Assembly: GCF_007970465.1 (NCBI RefSeq)
Contig: NZ_CP042429.1
Span: 2,852,001-2,916,000 of the forward strand
DNA length: 64,000 bases
Direction: 5' to 3'
Source of the DNA: Corynebacterium nuruki S6-4
GTDB taxonomy: Bacteria; Actinomycetota; Actinomycetes; Mycobacteriales; Mycobacteriaceae
In this document: one piece after another, positions 53,526-62,879 of the stretch
Layout: each line of letters opens with the position of its first letter
Numbering within the stretch: position 1 is the first letter of the stretch
Notes under the pieces: model-generated
Told to the model about the DNA's origin: nothing
The model's database searches: none
What the model saw: the letters and a program-made list of their open reading frames with translations, nothing else
Translations under genes and position numbers: made by a program

Positions 53526-54076
53526 GCGACAACGAGAACTACGAGGCCACCGAGGCCGACGTGCAGGACAACGTGGCGACCGAGGATGACCTCGCCGCCG
53601 CTGCCGTGAGCGAGGAGTTCGTCGCCTCCATCGGTGACGCTCTCGCCACCGACGAGGGCGAGGAGGCCGTCGAGGCCCCCACCCTGTACGAGGGCCCGAT
53701 CCAGACCGTCGGCCGCCGCAAGGAGGCTGTCGTCCGTATCCGCATGGTGCAGGGCTCCGGCCAGTTCACCTGCAACGGCCGCAGCCTGGAGGACTACTTC
53801 CCGAACAAGCTCCACCAGCAGCTCATCAAGGCGCCGCTGGTCCTGCTCGAGCGGGAGAACCAGTTCGACTTCCAGGTCAACCTCAAGGGCGGTGGCCCGT
53901 CCGGCCAGGCCGGTGCGACCCGCCTCGCCATCGCGCGTGCCCTCAACAAGTACAACCCCGAGGAGCGCGACGCCCTGAAGAAGGCCGGGTTCCTCACCCG
54001 CGACGCCCGCGCCGTGGAGCGCAAGAAGGCCGGTCTGCACAAGGCCCGCCGCGCCCCGCAGTACTCCAAGCGCTGA
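53522..54076 (+). CDS. rpsI: 30S ribosomal protein S9
   Basis: 184 residues. The conserved S9 domain starts at about residue 60 ([13 protein letters not shown]) and ends in the usual basic tail APQYSKR that reaches the decoding site. The first ~57 residues form an acidic extension ([16 protein letters not shown]) typical of actinobacterial S9. GTG 53522 overlaps the rplM stop. Confidence 0.97.
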   Translation: MSDNENYEATEADVQDNVATEDDLAAAAVSEEFVASIGDALATDEGEEAVEAPTLYEGPIQTVGRRKEAVVRIRMVQGSGQFTCNGRSLEDYFPNKLHQQLIKAPLVLLERENQFDFQVNLKGGGPSGQAGATRLAIARALNKYNPEERDALKKAGFLTRDARAVERKKAGLHKARRAPQYSKR

Positions 54077-54116
54077 TCTCAGCCCACGGGTATTCCGGTC
54101 CTCACCGACCGGGTCA

Positions 54117-54155
54117 CGCCGTCCCCTCCGTCTCGTACGGGGTGGGGCGGCGTTT
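54117..54155 (+). terminator. Probable terminator after rpsI
   Basis: CGCCGTCCCC pairs with GGGGCGGCG (one bulge); an inner CCGT/ACGG pair may extend the stem, and TTT follows. Confidence 0.55.
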
Positions 54156-54178
54156 CGCCGTCCGGGGCAGGACGCCAC

Positions 54179-54192
54179 TACGGTCGGAGGGG
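54179..54192 (+). promoter_or_regulatory. Leaderless -10 promoter of the PEP synthase regulator
   Basis: TACGGT at 54179-54184, 7 nt, then GTG 54192. Confidence 0.5.
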
Positions 54193-55019
54193 TGAACACC
54201 CCGACCACCGACGCCCCCCGCCCCGTCTTCGTCGTCTCCGACAGCACCGGCATCACCGCCGAGACCCAGGGGCGTGCCCTGCTCGCCCACTTCCCGCGGA
54301 TCGCCTTCGAATGGACGATCCTGCCCTTCATCGACACCCCGGACAAGGCGTCCGACGCGCTCGCCGACATCGCCGCCGCCGGCGAACGGTCCGGCACCAC
54401 CCCGGTCCTGTTCATGACCGTCCGCCAGCCGGCGGTCGCCCCGCTGGTGGCGGGTGCCCCCGCGGAGGTCATCGACCTGCTCGGCCCGCATCTCGACCAG
54501 CTGGAGGCGGCGCTGGGGGAGCCCCGCGAGCCGGCCATGGTGCCGTACCACGCGATCAGTGACCTGCAGCGGTACCAGGCGCGGATGGGGGCGGTCGAGT
54601 ACACGATCCAGCATGACGACGCCCAGAGTTTCGACCGGCTGGAGGACGCCCAGCTGGTCATCATCGCCCCGTCCCGCTGCGGCAAGACCCCCACCGCGAT
54701 GTACCTCGCCCTGCAGCACGGGCTGCGGGTGGCGAACTACCCCCTCACCGACGATGACACCCCCGGTCTCCTGCCGGAACGGTTGAAACCCGTCCTCTCC
54801 AGGTGTTTCGGTCTCACAACCACCCCCCGTCGGCTCAGTGAGGTGCGGTCGGAGCGGCGTCCCGGAAGCACCTATGCGGGGTTGGACACCTGCCGCCGTG
54901 AACTCCGCGACGCCGAGGCACTGTACCGTCGTTACCGGATTCCCTTCCTCGACTCGCATGCCATGAGCGTGGAGGAGATGGCCAGCGTCATCCTCACCCG
55001 GATGCACCTGTGGACGTGA
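54192..55019 (+). CDS. ppsR: PEP synthase regulatory protein (bifunctional kinase/pyrophosphorylase)
   Basis: DUF299-family enzyme, 275 residues, that switches phosphoenolpyruvate synthase off by ADP-dependent threonine phosphorylation and on by phosphate-dependent release. [14 protein letters not shown] at the N-terminus and the P-loop-like [16 protein letters not shown] (about 158-173) are diagnostic. It is 13 nt upstream of ppsA, its likely substrate. Confidence 0.93.
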   Translation: MNTPTTDAPRPVFVVSDSTGITAETQGRALLAHFPRIAFEWTILPFIDTPDKASDALADIAAAGERSGTTPVLFMTVRQPAVAPLVAGAPAEVIDLLGPHLDQLEAALGEPREPAMVPYHAISDLQRYQARMGAVEYTIQHDDAQSFDRLEDAQLVIIAPSRCGKTPTAMYLALQHGLRVANYPLTDDDTPGLLPERLKPVLSRCFGLTTTPRRLSEVRSERRPGSTYAGLDTCRRELRDAEALYRRYRIPFLDSHAMSVEEMASVILTRMHLWT

Positions 55020-55032
55020 AAGGACACTACCT

Positions 55033-57447
55033 GTGACTGACCCGACGTCAGCAAACATTCTCTGGTTCACCGAAATCGGCATGGACAATGTCCCCGAGGT
55101 CGGCGGCAAGAACGCCTCCCTCGGCGAGATGGTCGTCAACCTGGCGGACGCCGGCGTGCGCGTCCCCGGTGGTTTCGCCACCACCGCCGACGCCTTCCGC
55201 CGGTTCCTCGCCGTCGACGGCCTGGACGACCGGATCAACAGCACTCTCGAGGGCCTCGACGTCGAGGACGTCAACGAGCTCGCCGCCCGCGGTGAGCAGA
55301 TCCGCACCTGGATCCGGGAACAGGCGTTCCCCGCCGACCTGGAGACCGACATCCGGGCCGCCTACGACCGGCTCATCGCCGAGGACCCGCACCCCGACGA
55401 GGTCACCTGGGCGGTCCGGTCCTCGGCCACGGCCGAGGACCTGCCGGACGCCTCCTTCGCCGGCCAGCAGGAGACCTACCTCAACATCGGCGGGGTGGAG
55501 AACATCCTCGCCGCGGTGAAGGCCGTCTACGCGTCGCTGTACAACGACCGGGCGATCTCCTACCGCGTCCACAACGGTTTCATCCACGCCGAGGTGGCCC
55601 TGTCCGCCGGCGTGCAGCGCATGGTGCGGTCCGACATCGGCGCCTCCGGCGTGATGTTCACCGTCGACACCGAATCCGGCTTCGACCGGGCCGTGTTCAT
55701 CACCGGCTCCTACGGCCTCGGCGAGGCCGTCGTGCAGGGCGCGGTGAACCCCGACGAGTTCTACGTCTACAAGCCCGCACTGGAGGCCGGACGCAGCGGG
55801 AAGGACGCCATCGTCTCCCGCACCCTCGGCGGCAAGGCCGTGGCCATGCGCTATGACAGGGGGACCGGCATGGAGACCGCGACCCGCTGGGAGGACGTCG
55901 CCGAGGAGGACCGGATCCGGTTCGCGATCACCGACGACCAGGTCACCGAGCTGGCCCGCCACGCGCTCGCGATCGAGAAGCACTACGGCCGTCCGATGGA
56001 CATCGAGTGGGGGCTCGACGGTCTCGACGGCCAGCTGTACATCCTGCAGGCCCGCCCCGAGACCGTGGTCTCGCGCACCCGCGGTTCCCAGACGCTGACG
56101 AACTACGACCTGAAGAAGACCGGCGACGAGGAGGTCCTCGTCGAAGGCCGGTCCATCGGCCGGAAGGTCGGCTCCGGCCCGGTGCGTGTCCTGCACTCGA
56201 TCACCGAGATGGACAAGGTGAAGCCCGGTGACGTCCTCGTCGCCGAGATCACCGACCCGGACTGGGAGCCGGTGATGAAGCGGGCCTCCGCCATCGTCAC
56301 CGAGCGGGGCGGCCGGACCTGCCACGCGGCGATCATCGCCCGCGAACTGGGCGTCCCCGCCATCGTCGGCACCGGCGACGCCACCACCGTGCTCACCGAC
56401 GGCACCGAGGTCACCGTCTCCTGCGCCGAGGGGGACACCGGCCGGGTCTACCGTGGTGCCATCGACGTCGACGAGACGACGACCAGCCTCGACGAGATGC
56501 CCGAGCTGCCGGTCAAGGTGATGATGAACGTCGCCACCCCGGACCAGGCCTTCGCCTTCTCCCAGCTGCCGAACAACGGGGTCGGGCTCGCCCGGATGGA
56601 GTTCATCATCAACCGGCAGATCGGGGTGCACCCGCGCGCCCTGCTCAACCGCGACAACCTCGAACCCGAACTGCAGGCGCAGATCGACGCCCTCACCGCC
56701 GCCTACCCGGACCCGCGGGAGTTCTTCATCCGCCGGGTCGTCGAGGGCGTGTCCACCATCGCCGCGGCCTTCGACCCGAAGCCCGTCATCGTGCGCCTGT
56801 CGGACTTCAAGTCCAACGAGTACGCCAACCTCCTCGCCGGCGAACTCTACGAGCCGAACGAGGAGAACCCGATGATCGGCTACCGGGGGGCCGCCCGGTA
56901 CGTCTCCGAGCAGTTCCGGGACTGCTTCGCCCTGGAATGTGAGGCACTGCGCCGGGTCCGCGACGACATGGGCCTGACGAACGTGAAGATCATGATCCCG
57001 TTCGTGCGGACCACCGACGAACTCGACGACGTGCTGGAGCTCATGGCCTCCCACGGCCTGAAGCGGGGCGACAACGGCCTGCAGATCGTCATGATGTGCG
57101 AGGTGCCGTCGAACTACCTGCTCGCCGACGAGTTCCTCGACCGGATCGACGGCTTCTCCATCGGCTCCAACGACATGACCCAGCTGGTGCTCGGCGTGGA
57201 CCGGGATTCCGACCTCGTCGCCCACGACTTCGACGAGCGCAACCCTGCGGTGCTCAAGGTGCTGGCCTCGGCCATCGCGTCCTGCACCGCCCGCGGCAAG
57301 TACGTCGGTATCTGCGGCCAGGGCCCGTCCGACCACCCGGATCTCGCCGCATGGCTGATGGAACAGGGCATCGAGTCGATGTCGCTGACCCCGGACACGG
57401 TGGTGCGGACCTGGCTGAGCATCGCCGGCCAGCAGACCGCGAAGTAG
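55033..57447 (+). CDS. ppsA: Phosphoenolpyruvate synthase (pyruvate, water dikinase)
   Basis: Makes PEP from pyruvate and ATP with release of AMP and phosphate; a gluconeogenic enzyme. 804 residues, normal size. N-terminal ATP-grasp-like domain ([12 protein letters not shown] at about 19-30; [20 protein letters not shown]), central phosphohistidine domain with His431 in [13 protein letters not shown], and C-terminal PEP/pyruvate domain with Cys761 in [15 protein letters not shown] 55033 has AAAGGA 9 nt upstream. Operon with ppsR. Confidence 0.96.
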   Translation: MTDPTSANILWFTEIGMDNVPEVGGKNASLGEMVVNLADAGVRVPGGFATTADAFRRFLAVDGLDDRINSTLEGLDVEDVNELAARGEQIRTWIREQAFPADLETDIRAAYDRLIAEDPHPDEVTWAVRSSATAEDLPDASFAGQQETYLNIGGVENILAAVKAVYASLYNDRAISYRVHNGFIHAEVALSAGVQRMVRSDIGASGVMFTVDTESGFDRAVFITGSYGLGEAVVQGAVNPDEFYVYKPALEAGRSGKDAIVSRTLGGKAVAMRYDRGTGMETATRWEDVAEEDRIRFAITDDQVTELARHALAIEKHYGRPMDIEWGLDGLDGQLYILQARPETVVSRTRGSQTLTNYDLKKTGDEEVLVEGRSIGRKVGSGPVRVLHSITEMDKVKPGDVLVAEITDPDWEPVMKRASAIVTERGGRTCHAAIIARELGVPAIVGTGDATTVLTDGTEVTVSCAEGDTGRVYRGAIDVDETTTSLDEMPELPVKVMMNVATPDQAFAFSQLPNNGVGLARMEFIINRQIGVHPRALLNRDNLEPELQAQIDALTAAYPDPREFFIRRVVEGVSTIAAAFDPKPVIVRLSDFKSNEYANLLAGELYEPNEENPMIGYRGAARYVSEQFRDCFALECEALRRVRDDMGLTNVKIMIPFVRTTDELDDVLELMASHGLKRGDNGLQIVMMCEVPSNYLLADEFLDRIDGFSIGSNDMTQLVLGVDRDSDLVAHDFDERNPAVLKVLASAIASCTARGKYVGICGQGPSDHPDLAAWLMEQGIESMSLTPDTVVRTWLSIAGQQTAK

Positions 57448-57482
57448 CCGTCACCGGCGGCGTGCGGCGGCGTGCAGCGGCG

Positions 57483-58409
57483 TCAGCGCAGGCGGGCGAT
57501 CCTGCCGATCTCCGCGGCGACGAGTTCGGCGTCAGTGACCGGCACGTAGTGGGCGGAGTGGGACGCCGCCACGAACCGTCCGTTGCGGTAGGACGCCGCC
57601 CGTGCCCGGTACGCGGCGATCGCCGACCGGCGGGCCGCCGCCGGGATCCCGTCGCCAGGGAGCATGCCCGCGATGACGGTGACCGGGATGTCACCGAGAT
57701 CCGGCGGGGTGGAACGCCAGGTGGTGAGCTCCGGCATGAACGTCCGCGCCTGGGCGATCTGGGTGCGGAAGACCTGCGGCCGGAAGCCCTCCTCGGCGAA
57801 TTCCGCGCGGACATCCTCGGCGGGCGCGGCCGCGAGCTGACCGGCGAACAGGTGCTTCATCAGTGACAGGTGGGCGAGCGCGAGGTAGGTGCGGCCGACC
57901 ACCGCCTCCCCGAGACGGAACAGTGGGCCGGTCATCTCGTCCTGACTCTCGTCCGTGGCGTCCACGGTGACGACCCCGCAGATCCGCCCGGGCCGACGGG
58001 CCGCCGCCAGCCGGACGATCGGCCCGCCGGCCGAATGACCCACGAGGATGAACCGGTCGTCGGTGTCGGGGCCTGTGAGGCCGTCGAGGACATCGTTGAG
58101 GTCGTCGGCCATCCGCGACAGGGTGCGGCCGTCGGGGTCCGCGGGGGACCGCCCCAGCCCGGAACGGTCGTAGACCACCGCCCGCCCGACGCCGGGCTGT
58201 GCCGCGGTGCGGACCTGGACATCGGCCCAGCCGTGCCGCGCGGCCGCCGCACCGGCCTCGAAGACCACGGTGACGGCCCTGCTGGTGCTGTCGCCGGCTG
58301 TGCCGGTGCTGTCGCAGGCAGTGCCGGCCAGTGACCGGGAGAAGAGCCGACGACCGTCACGGGTGGTCAGCCAGGCAGCGGTGCCCTGGGTGTGTCCGGA
58401 AGTGTCCAT
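57483..58409 (-). CDS. Alpha/beta hydrolase
   Basis: 308 residues, cytosolic. VVFEAGAAAARHGW is the oxyanion region (read from bacterial haloperoxidase-like folds), VVYDRSGLGRS follows, and the nucleophile elbow is GHSAGG (Ser about 126). The catalytic His is probably in SHSAHYVP near the C-terminus (about 283-290). Substrate unknown. The N-terminal ~45 residues contain a repetitive stretch (ACDSTGTAGDSTS). Converges on ppsA with a 35-nt gap lacking a convincing terminator. Confidence 0.85.
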   Translation of the reverse strand: MDTSGHTQGTAAWLTTRDGRRLFSRSLAGTACDSTGTAGDSTSRAVTVVFEAGAAAARHGWADVQVRTAAQPGVGRAVVYDRSGLGRSPADPDGRTLSRMADDLNDVLDGLTGPDTDDRFILVGHSAGGPIVRLAAARRPGRICGVVTVDATDESQDEMTGPLFRLGEAVVGRTYLALAHLSLMKHLFAGQLAAAPAEDVRAEFAEEGFRPQVFRTQIAQARTFMPELTTWRSTPPDLGDIPVTVIAGMLPGDGIPAAARRSAIAAYRARAASYRNGRFVAASHSAHYVPVTDAELVAAEIGRIARLR

Positions 58410-58444
58410 GAAAGGCCACCCTAATGGTCAGTGAGGCCTACCGG

Positions 58445-58458
58445 TAGGCTGAGCGGCG
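58445..58458 (+). promoter_or_regulatory. Leaderless -10 promoter of pabAB
   Basis: TAGGCT at 58445-58450, 7 nt, then GTG 58458. Confidence 0.58.
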
Positions 58459-60560
58459 TGATCCGGACTCTGCTGATCGACAACCACGATTCGTTCACCT
58501 GGAACCTCGTCCATGACCTGACCAGGGTCAACGGCGTCCGCCCGGTGGTGGTCCCCAACGACTGGCCGGGATGGGCCGACCAGGGGCCCGATCTGCTGGA
58601 CCGGTTCGACAACGTCGTCATCTCGCCGGGCCCGGGGACCCCGGAGAACCCGGCCGACGTCGGCATCGGCCCCGACGTCATCCGCGCCGCCGTGGACCGC
58701 TCCACCCCGGTGCTGGGGATCTGCCTCGGCCACCAGCTCATAGCCCACCTGTACGGCGCCCGTGTCGTCCCCGCCCGGGAACCGGTCCACGGCCGGATCT
58801 CGCAGGTCCGGCACGACGGTCGGGGACTGCTGCACAACATTCCCTCCCCGTTCGATGTGGTGCGCTACCACTCCCTCGCGGTCACCGATATCCCGCCCGC
58901 GGTCCATGTCGAGGCCCGCACCGACGACGGCGAGATCATGGCGTTGAGTGTGCCGGGCACCCTGCTGTGGGGGGTGCAGTTCCACCCGGAGTCGGTGCAG
59001 ACCACCTACGGGCCGGAGCTGCTGGCGAACTTCGCCCAGCTGACCCGGGACCACGGCCGGGTCCGCAAGATCCGTGACCAGGTCGTCCCGCTGGCCGCGG
59101 TGGCGGACACCCGGGCCTTCGCCGCCGCCCTGTTCGCCGACATCGCCGCAGACGCCCGACATGCCGTGTGGCTCGACGGCAACCGTGCTGACGACCCGCG
59201 CGCCCGCTTCACTGTCATGGGGGCGGCCGACGGGGAGCACGCCGGCCCCTCGGCGGCGGTGCTGACCGCCGATGAGACGGCCGGGACCGTCACGGTGACC
59301 CGGGGCGGGCAGACCTCGACCGTCTCCGGCGGCGTCCTCGACGCCCTCGCCGACGACCTCGCCCGCTGGAACATCCGGGGCGGGGACCTCACGGAGGACC
59401 TCGCGGAGACACCCCCGTTCGCCTTCCGCCTCGGCTGGGTCGGCTACCTGGGCTACGGGGTGACGGCGGAGTGCCTGCCGGGGGAGGGGCCGGCGACAGG
59501 CACCACCCCGGACGCTGCCTTCGTCTTCCTCGACCGGGCGGTCGTCATCGACCATGAGCTGGGACAGGCGCATCTGCTCATGCTCGACCGCCCCCGGGAA
59601 CGCGGCACCGGACCGTGGGCCACCGCCGAGGGGACCCGGTGGCAGGTCACCACCGCCGCCCGGGTCCGCGAGCTCGCCGACCGGTCCGGTACCGTGCCGG
59701 ACGCGGCCCCCGCCGCACCGGTGCTGACGACGACACTGCACGACCGGGCGTCCTACCTCGACAAGGTACGTACCGCCCAGGCGCTGATCCGTGCCGGCGA
59801 GACCTACGAGGTGTGCCTGACGACGATGCTGGACAGCACGGCGTCCTCCCCGACGGGTCCGGCGGAGACACTCGCGCTCTACCTGGACCTGCGGCGGGAG
59901 AATCCGGCGCCGTTCGGTGCATACCTGCGGCTGCCGGGGGCGACCGTGCTGTCGACCTCGCCGGAGCGGTTCCTCTCGGTCGGGGCGGACGGCCGGATGA
60001 CCTCCTCACCGATCAAGGGCACCCGGCCGCGGGACGCCGACGAGATCGAGGACGCCCGGCTGCGCGCCGAACTCGCCGACAGCGGCAAGGACCGGGCGGA
60101 GAACCTCATGATCGTCGACCTCGTCCGCCACGACCTCGGCCGGGTCGCCGAGGACGGTACCGTGCAGGTCCCCGACCTGTTCCGGATCGAGAGCTATGCG
60201 ACCACCCACCAGATGGTCAGCACCGTCACCGCACAACTCGCCCCGGGACGCACCGGAGTGGACGCGGTGCGGTCCGCCTTCCCACCGGGTTCGATGACCG
60301 GGGCGCCGAAGGAACGGACCGTGCGGATCCTCGGCACGCTGGAGGACCGGCCGCGCGGCGTGTACAGCGGGGCGCTCGGATACTTCTCCCTCGACGGTGC
60401 CGTCGACCTGTCCGTCATCATCCGCACCCTCGTCGTCGAGGACACCGGGCGGATCAGCTACGGCGTGGGAGGGGCGGTTGTCGCCCAGTCCGATCCGGAC
60501 GCCGAATACGACGAGACCGTCGTCAAGGCCGCGCCACTGCTGCGACGGGGACCGAACTAG
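58458..60560 (+). CDS. pabAB: Fused aminodeoxychorismate synthase PabAB
   Basis: Makes 4-amino-4-deoxychorismate for folate synthesis. 700 residues. N-terminal class I glutaminase: Cys89 in GICLGHQLIA and His in FHPESV. C-terminal chorismate-binding domain: YEVCLTTML, the Lys in IKGTRPRDADE (about 520), AENLMIVDLVRHDLGRV, GSMTGAPKERTV and YSGALGYFS. The IKGTRPR motif marks PabB rather than anthranilate synthase. GTG 58458 fits both the -10 spacing and the PabA N-terminus (LLIDNHDSFTWNL). Its TAG stop starts the -10 box of the next gene. Confidence 0.94.
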   Translation: MIRTLLIDNHDSFTWNLVHDLTRVNGVRPVVVPNDWPGWADQGPDLLDRFDNVVISPGPGTPENPADVGIGPDVIRAAVDRSTPVLGICLGHQLIAHLYGARVVPAREPVHGRISQVRHDGRGLLHNIPSPFDVVRYHSLAVTDIPPAVHVEARTDDGEIMALSVPGTLLWGVQFHPESVQTTYGPELLANFAQLTRDHGRVRKIRDQVVPLAAVADTRAFAAALFADIAADARHAVWLDGNRADDPRARFTVMGAADGEHAGPSAAVLTADETAGTVTVTRGGQTSTVSGGVLDALADDLARWNIRGGDLTEDLAETPPFAFRLGWVGYLGYGVTAECLPGEGPATGTTPDAAFVFLDRAVVIDHELGQAHLLMLDRPRERGTGPWATAEGTRWQVTTAARVRELADRSGTVPDAAPAAPVLTTTLHDRASYLDKVRTAQALIRAGETYEVCLTTMLDSTASSPTGPAETLALYLDLRRENPAPFGAYLRLPGATVLSTSPERFLSVGADGRMTSSPIKGTRPRDADEIEDARLRAELADSGKDRAENLMIVDLVRHDLGRVAEDGTVQVPDLFRIESYATTHQMVSTVTAQLAPGRTGVDAVRSAFPPGSMTGAPKERTVRILGTLEDRPRGVYSGALGYFSLDGAVDLSVIIRTLVVEDTGRISYGVGGAVVAQSDPDAEYDETVVKAAPLLRRGPN

Positions 60561-60571
60561 GCTGGCAGCCG
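60558..60571 (+). promoter_or_regulatory. Leaderless -10 promoter of the YggS-type gene
   Basis: TAGGCT at 60558-60563, 7 nt, then GTG 60571. The TAG is the pabAB stop codon. Confidence 0.58.
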
Positions 60572-61305
60572 TGACTGACATTTCCGCTTCCGCCGCCCCT
60601 GCCACCGTCGCCGAGTTCCGTGAGCGGTGGGACGCCGTCCGGGCCCGGGTGGACGCCGCCGCCGTCGCCGCCGGGCGCGACCCCGCCGACGTCCGCCTCC
60701 TCCCGGTGAGCAAGACCGTGCCCGTCGAGCGGCTGCGGAAGGCGGTCGAGGCGGGGATGCACGAACTGGCGGAGAACAAGCCGCAGGAGATCCAGGCCAA
60801 GGCCCCCGAGCTGCCCGATGTGCGGTGGGTCGCCATCGGGCACCTGCAGACCAACAAGGCGAAGATCATCGCCGAACACGCCGCCGAGTTCCAGGCCCTC
60901 GATTCGGTCCGGCTGGTCGCGGCGCTGCAGCGGCGGCTCGAGACCGCGGACCGGACCCTGGATGTCCTCATCCAGGTGAACACCTCGGGGGAGGAGGCGA
61001 AGACCGGCGCCGCACCGGACGAGGTCGACGGGATCCTCACCGCGGCGGCCGGGGCCGACCGGCTGCGGGTGCGCGGGTTCATGACCGTGGCCACGCACAC
61101 CACCGATGATGCGGAGGTGCGGCGGTGCTTCGCGCAGCTGCGGGAGATCCGGGACCGGGCGGCCGCTGCCGGGGTGGTGGACCCCGCCCTGCTCACCGAA
61201 CTGTCGATGGGGATGTCGGGGGATTTCGCCGCCGCGGTCGCGGAAGGCTCGACCTGTGTGCGGATCGGGACCGCGCTGTTCGGGGCCCGGCACTACCCGC
61301 AGTAG
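60571..61305 (+). CDS. YggS/PLPBP-type pyridoxal phosphate homeostasis protein
   Basis: 244-residue alanine-racemase-fold protein without known enzyme activity, involved in PLP homeostasis. PLP Lys48 in LLPVSKTVP; ELAENKPQEIQAK, WVAIGHLQTNKAK and LSMGMSGDFAAAVAEGSTCV (the phosphate-binding end) are typical. GTG 60571 is set by the -10 box. In many actinobacteria this gene is near division genes; here it follows pabAB. Confidence 0.92.
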   Translation: MTDISASAAPATVAEFRERWDAVRARVDAAAVAAGRDPADVRLLPVSKTVPVERLRKAVEAGMHELAENKPQEIQAKAPELPDVRWVAIGHLQTNKAKIIAEHAAEFQALDSVRLVAALQRRLETADRTLDVLIQVNTSGEEAKTGAAPDEVDGILTAAAGADRLRVRGFMTVATHTTDDAEVRRCFAQLREIRDRAAAAGVVDPALLTELSMGMSGDFAAAVAEGSTCVRIGTALFGARHYPQ

Positions 61306-61396
61306 GTCCCCGCTGTTTTCCCTGGTCAGAAACCGGTTTGGTGAAATCCAGGGCGGTGGTCTATTCTGAACGGGCTGCCGAGCCGGTAGTGGTAGG

Positions 61397-61469
61397 GCTC
61401 CCATCGTCTAGTGGCCTAGGACTCCGCCCTTTCACGGCGGCGACACGGGTTCGAATCCCGTTGGGAGTA
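61397..61469 (+). tRNA. tRNA-Glu (anticodon TTC)
   Basis: 73-nt cloverleaf. Acceptor GCTCCCA pairs with TGGGAGT; anticodon stem CCGCC/GGCGG with loop CTTTCAC, anticodon at 61431-61433; T arm GGGTTCGAATCCC. CCA is not encoded after the discriminator A. Confidence 0.96.
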
Positions 61470-61506
61470 CTGTGTGACAACGGTTCCCCCGGAACAATTA
61501 CACAAT

Positions 61507-61583
61507 GGCCCTGTGGCGCAGTTGGTTAGCGCGCCGCCCTGTCACGGCGGAGGTCGTGGGTTCAAGTCCCATCAGGGTCGCCA
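61507..61583 (+). tRNA. tRNA-Asp (anticodon GTC)
   Basis: Cloverleaf with acceptor GGCCCTG/CAGGGTC, anticodon stem CCGCC/GGCGG with loop CTGTCAC, anticodon at 61541-61543, T arm GGGTTCAAGTCCC. CCA is present in the DNA at 61581-61583. 37 nt after tRNA-Glu; probably one transcript. Confidence 0.96.
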
Positions 61584-61585
61584 TC

Positions 61586-61619
61586 AGCGGGTGCACGTCA
61601 GAGATGACGTGCACCCGCT
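61586..61619 (+). terminator. Perfect hairpin terminator of the tRNA unit
   Basis: AGCGGGTGCACGTCA (61586-61600) pairs perfectly with 61605-61619 across a GAGA tetraloop, starting 3 nt after tRNA-Asp. Only a weak T-rich tail follows. Confidence 0.8.
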
Positions 61620-61875
61620 CTGTGCCGTCTGGGGGTTAATGGCCGACCCAGTCAGAGTTGTCCCGAGCTGACCCGATTCTGCGTTTCCGGCCCGACGGAA
61701 TCGACCGATCCGGGTCAACTCGGGTCAACACGACTCTCCTCGTGACGACCGACCGGCCGGTAGCAGCGCAACCGTCGGCATGGCAGACCCTCGTCTGTGC
61801 CCGGTGTCGGTGGGAATGCAGGTGTCCGGAGGGGCATCCGGGTCCCGACCCCGCGGTGCGCGTGCGCGCCCGGGG
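61620..61875. repeat. Gene-free stretch with a long inverted repeat
   Basis: No supported gene. GTTGTCCCGAGCTGACCCG (61657-61675) is the reverse complement of CGGGTCAACTCGGGTCAAC (61711-61729) with two mismatches; the right arm is itself a 10-bp tandem repeat. A shorter inner pair GATTC/GAATC lies within. Origin unknown. Confidence 0.6.
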
Positions 61876-62877
61876 TCAGGACGCCAGTTCCCCGCTGTAC
61901 AGGTTGAACCGGTCGGACCGGGTGAAACCGGTCAGCAGCAGGCCGGACTCCTTCGCCATGTCCACCGCCAGCGAGGTGGCGGCCGAGACGGCGACGAGGC
62001 CGGAGAACCCCGCCAGCACCGCCTTCTGCACCAGTTCGAAGGAGGCCCGCGAACTCATGACGAGGTAGGTCGCGCGGTCCGGATCCGACTCCGGCACATC
62101 ACCGGGGAGCCGGTCGTCCAGCAGCAGTGCCCCGATGACCTTGTCGGCGGCGTTGTGCCGGCCCACATCCTCCCGGATGACCAGCGGGCGGCCGTCCGCG
62201 GTGAACGCGCCGGCGGCATGGATACCACCGGTCTTCCGGAAGGCCTTCTGACCGTCCTTCAGCTGTTCGGGCAGGGAGACCACGAGTTCCGCTGTCGGGT
62301 GCACCGCGCTCAGCGTGTACCGCTTCTCCTTCATCAGGTCGTCGATCGACGTCGTACCGCACACCCCGCACGCGGAGTTGGTGATGACGTTGCGGATGGG
62401 CAGCTGCCGACCGGGCATCTCGCCGACCGGCAGGGTCGGGCAGGACGCCCCGGTGGCGGGCCGCGGTGAGTCGGCGGACGCCGGGACGCCACAGGCCGCC
62501 GCGGCGGGGGAGATGCCGCCGGACAGCGCACCGACCTCGGCGACACTGAACCGGTCGGCGGAACGCAGCGCGATATCGAGGGTGTTGTACGTGTTCTCGT
62601 TGTTCGGACCGACCGCCCCGGCACAGTAGCGGGCCTCGCGGAGGTCGTCACGGGAGGTGATCAGCCCTTCGGCGTGCAGCAGCCCGTGGACGAGCTCGAT
62701 GTCGTGGCCGGGGGTGCGCATCGTCGTGCTGAAGTCCACCCCGTCGATGCGGATCTGCAGCGGCTCCTCGACGGCGAGCGTGTCCGCCCGGGTGTCGGTT
62801 TCGACCGCGGGGTGGCCCGGAGACCCGTCCCCGAGCCGGACTTTCGTCACCCGGGCCTTGTCAGTCAGTCGTCCCAC
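61876..62877 (-). CDS. fdhD: Formate dehydrogenase accessory sulfurtransferase FdhD
   Basis: Transfers sulfur to the molybdenum cofactor of formate dehydrogenases. 333 residues, about 50 more than usual. Catalytic Cys pair in SACGVCGTTS (about 166-175); LAVEEPLQIRIDG near the N-terminus and REDVGRHNAADKVIGA, typical of FdhD. An extra segment of about 30 residues (about 122-152, with two more Cys) precedes the Cys loop. GTG at 62875-62877 is 2 nt after the fdhF stop, so fdhF-fdhD is an operon. Confidence 0.94.
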   Translation of the reverse strand: MGRLTDKARVTKVRLGDGSPGHPAVETDTRADTLAVEEPLQIRIDGVDFSTTMRTPGHDIELVHGLLHAEGLITSRDDLREARYCAGAVGPNNENTYNTLDIALRSADRFSVAEVGALSGGISPAAAACGVPASADSPRPATGASCPTLPVGEMPGRQLPIRNVITNSACGVCGTTSIDDLMKEKRYTLSAVHPTAELVVSLPEQLKDGQKAFRKTGGIHAAGAFTADGRPLVIREDVGRHNAADKVIGALLLDDRLPGDVPESDPDRATYLVMSSRASFELVQKAVLAGFSGLVAVSAATSLAVDMAKESGLLLTGFTRSDRFNLYSGELAS

Positions 62878-62879
62878 TG

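Noticed and set aside
55048..57336. 762-codon minus-strand frame opposite ppsA
   Set aside because: Mirror of ppsA codon structure; no start signal and no family resemblance.
58458..60560. Anthranilate synthase TrpE-TrpG fusion
   Set aside because: The chorismate-binding part has the IKGTRPR Lys motif of PabB, the glutaminase is N-terminal, and no trp genes are nearby.
60571..61305. YggS-type gene as an alanine racemase
   Set aside because: Single-domain length (244 residues) and the SKTVP PLP site match the YggS/PLPBP family, not racemases of about 370 residues.
61397..61875. Phage or island attachment site at the tRNA genes
   Set aside because: No integrase gene and no direct copy of a tRNA 3' end was found downstream in the window; fdhD-fdhF are ordinary chromosomal genes.
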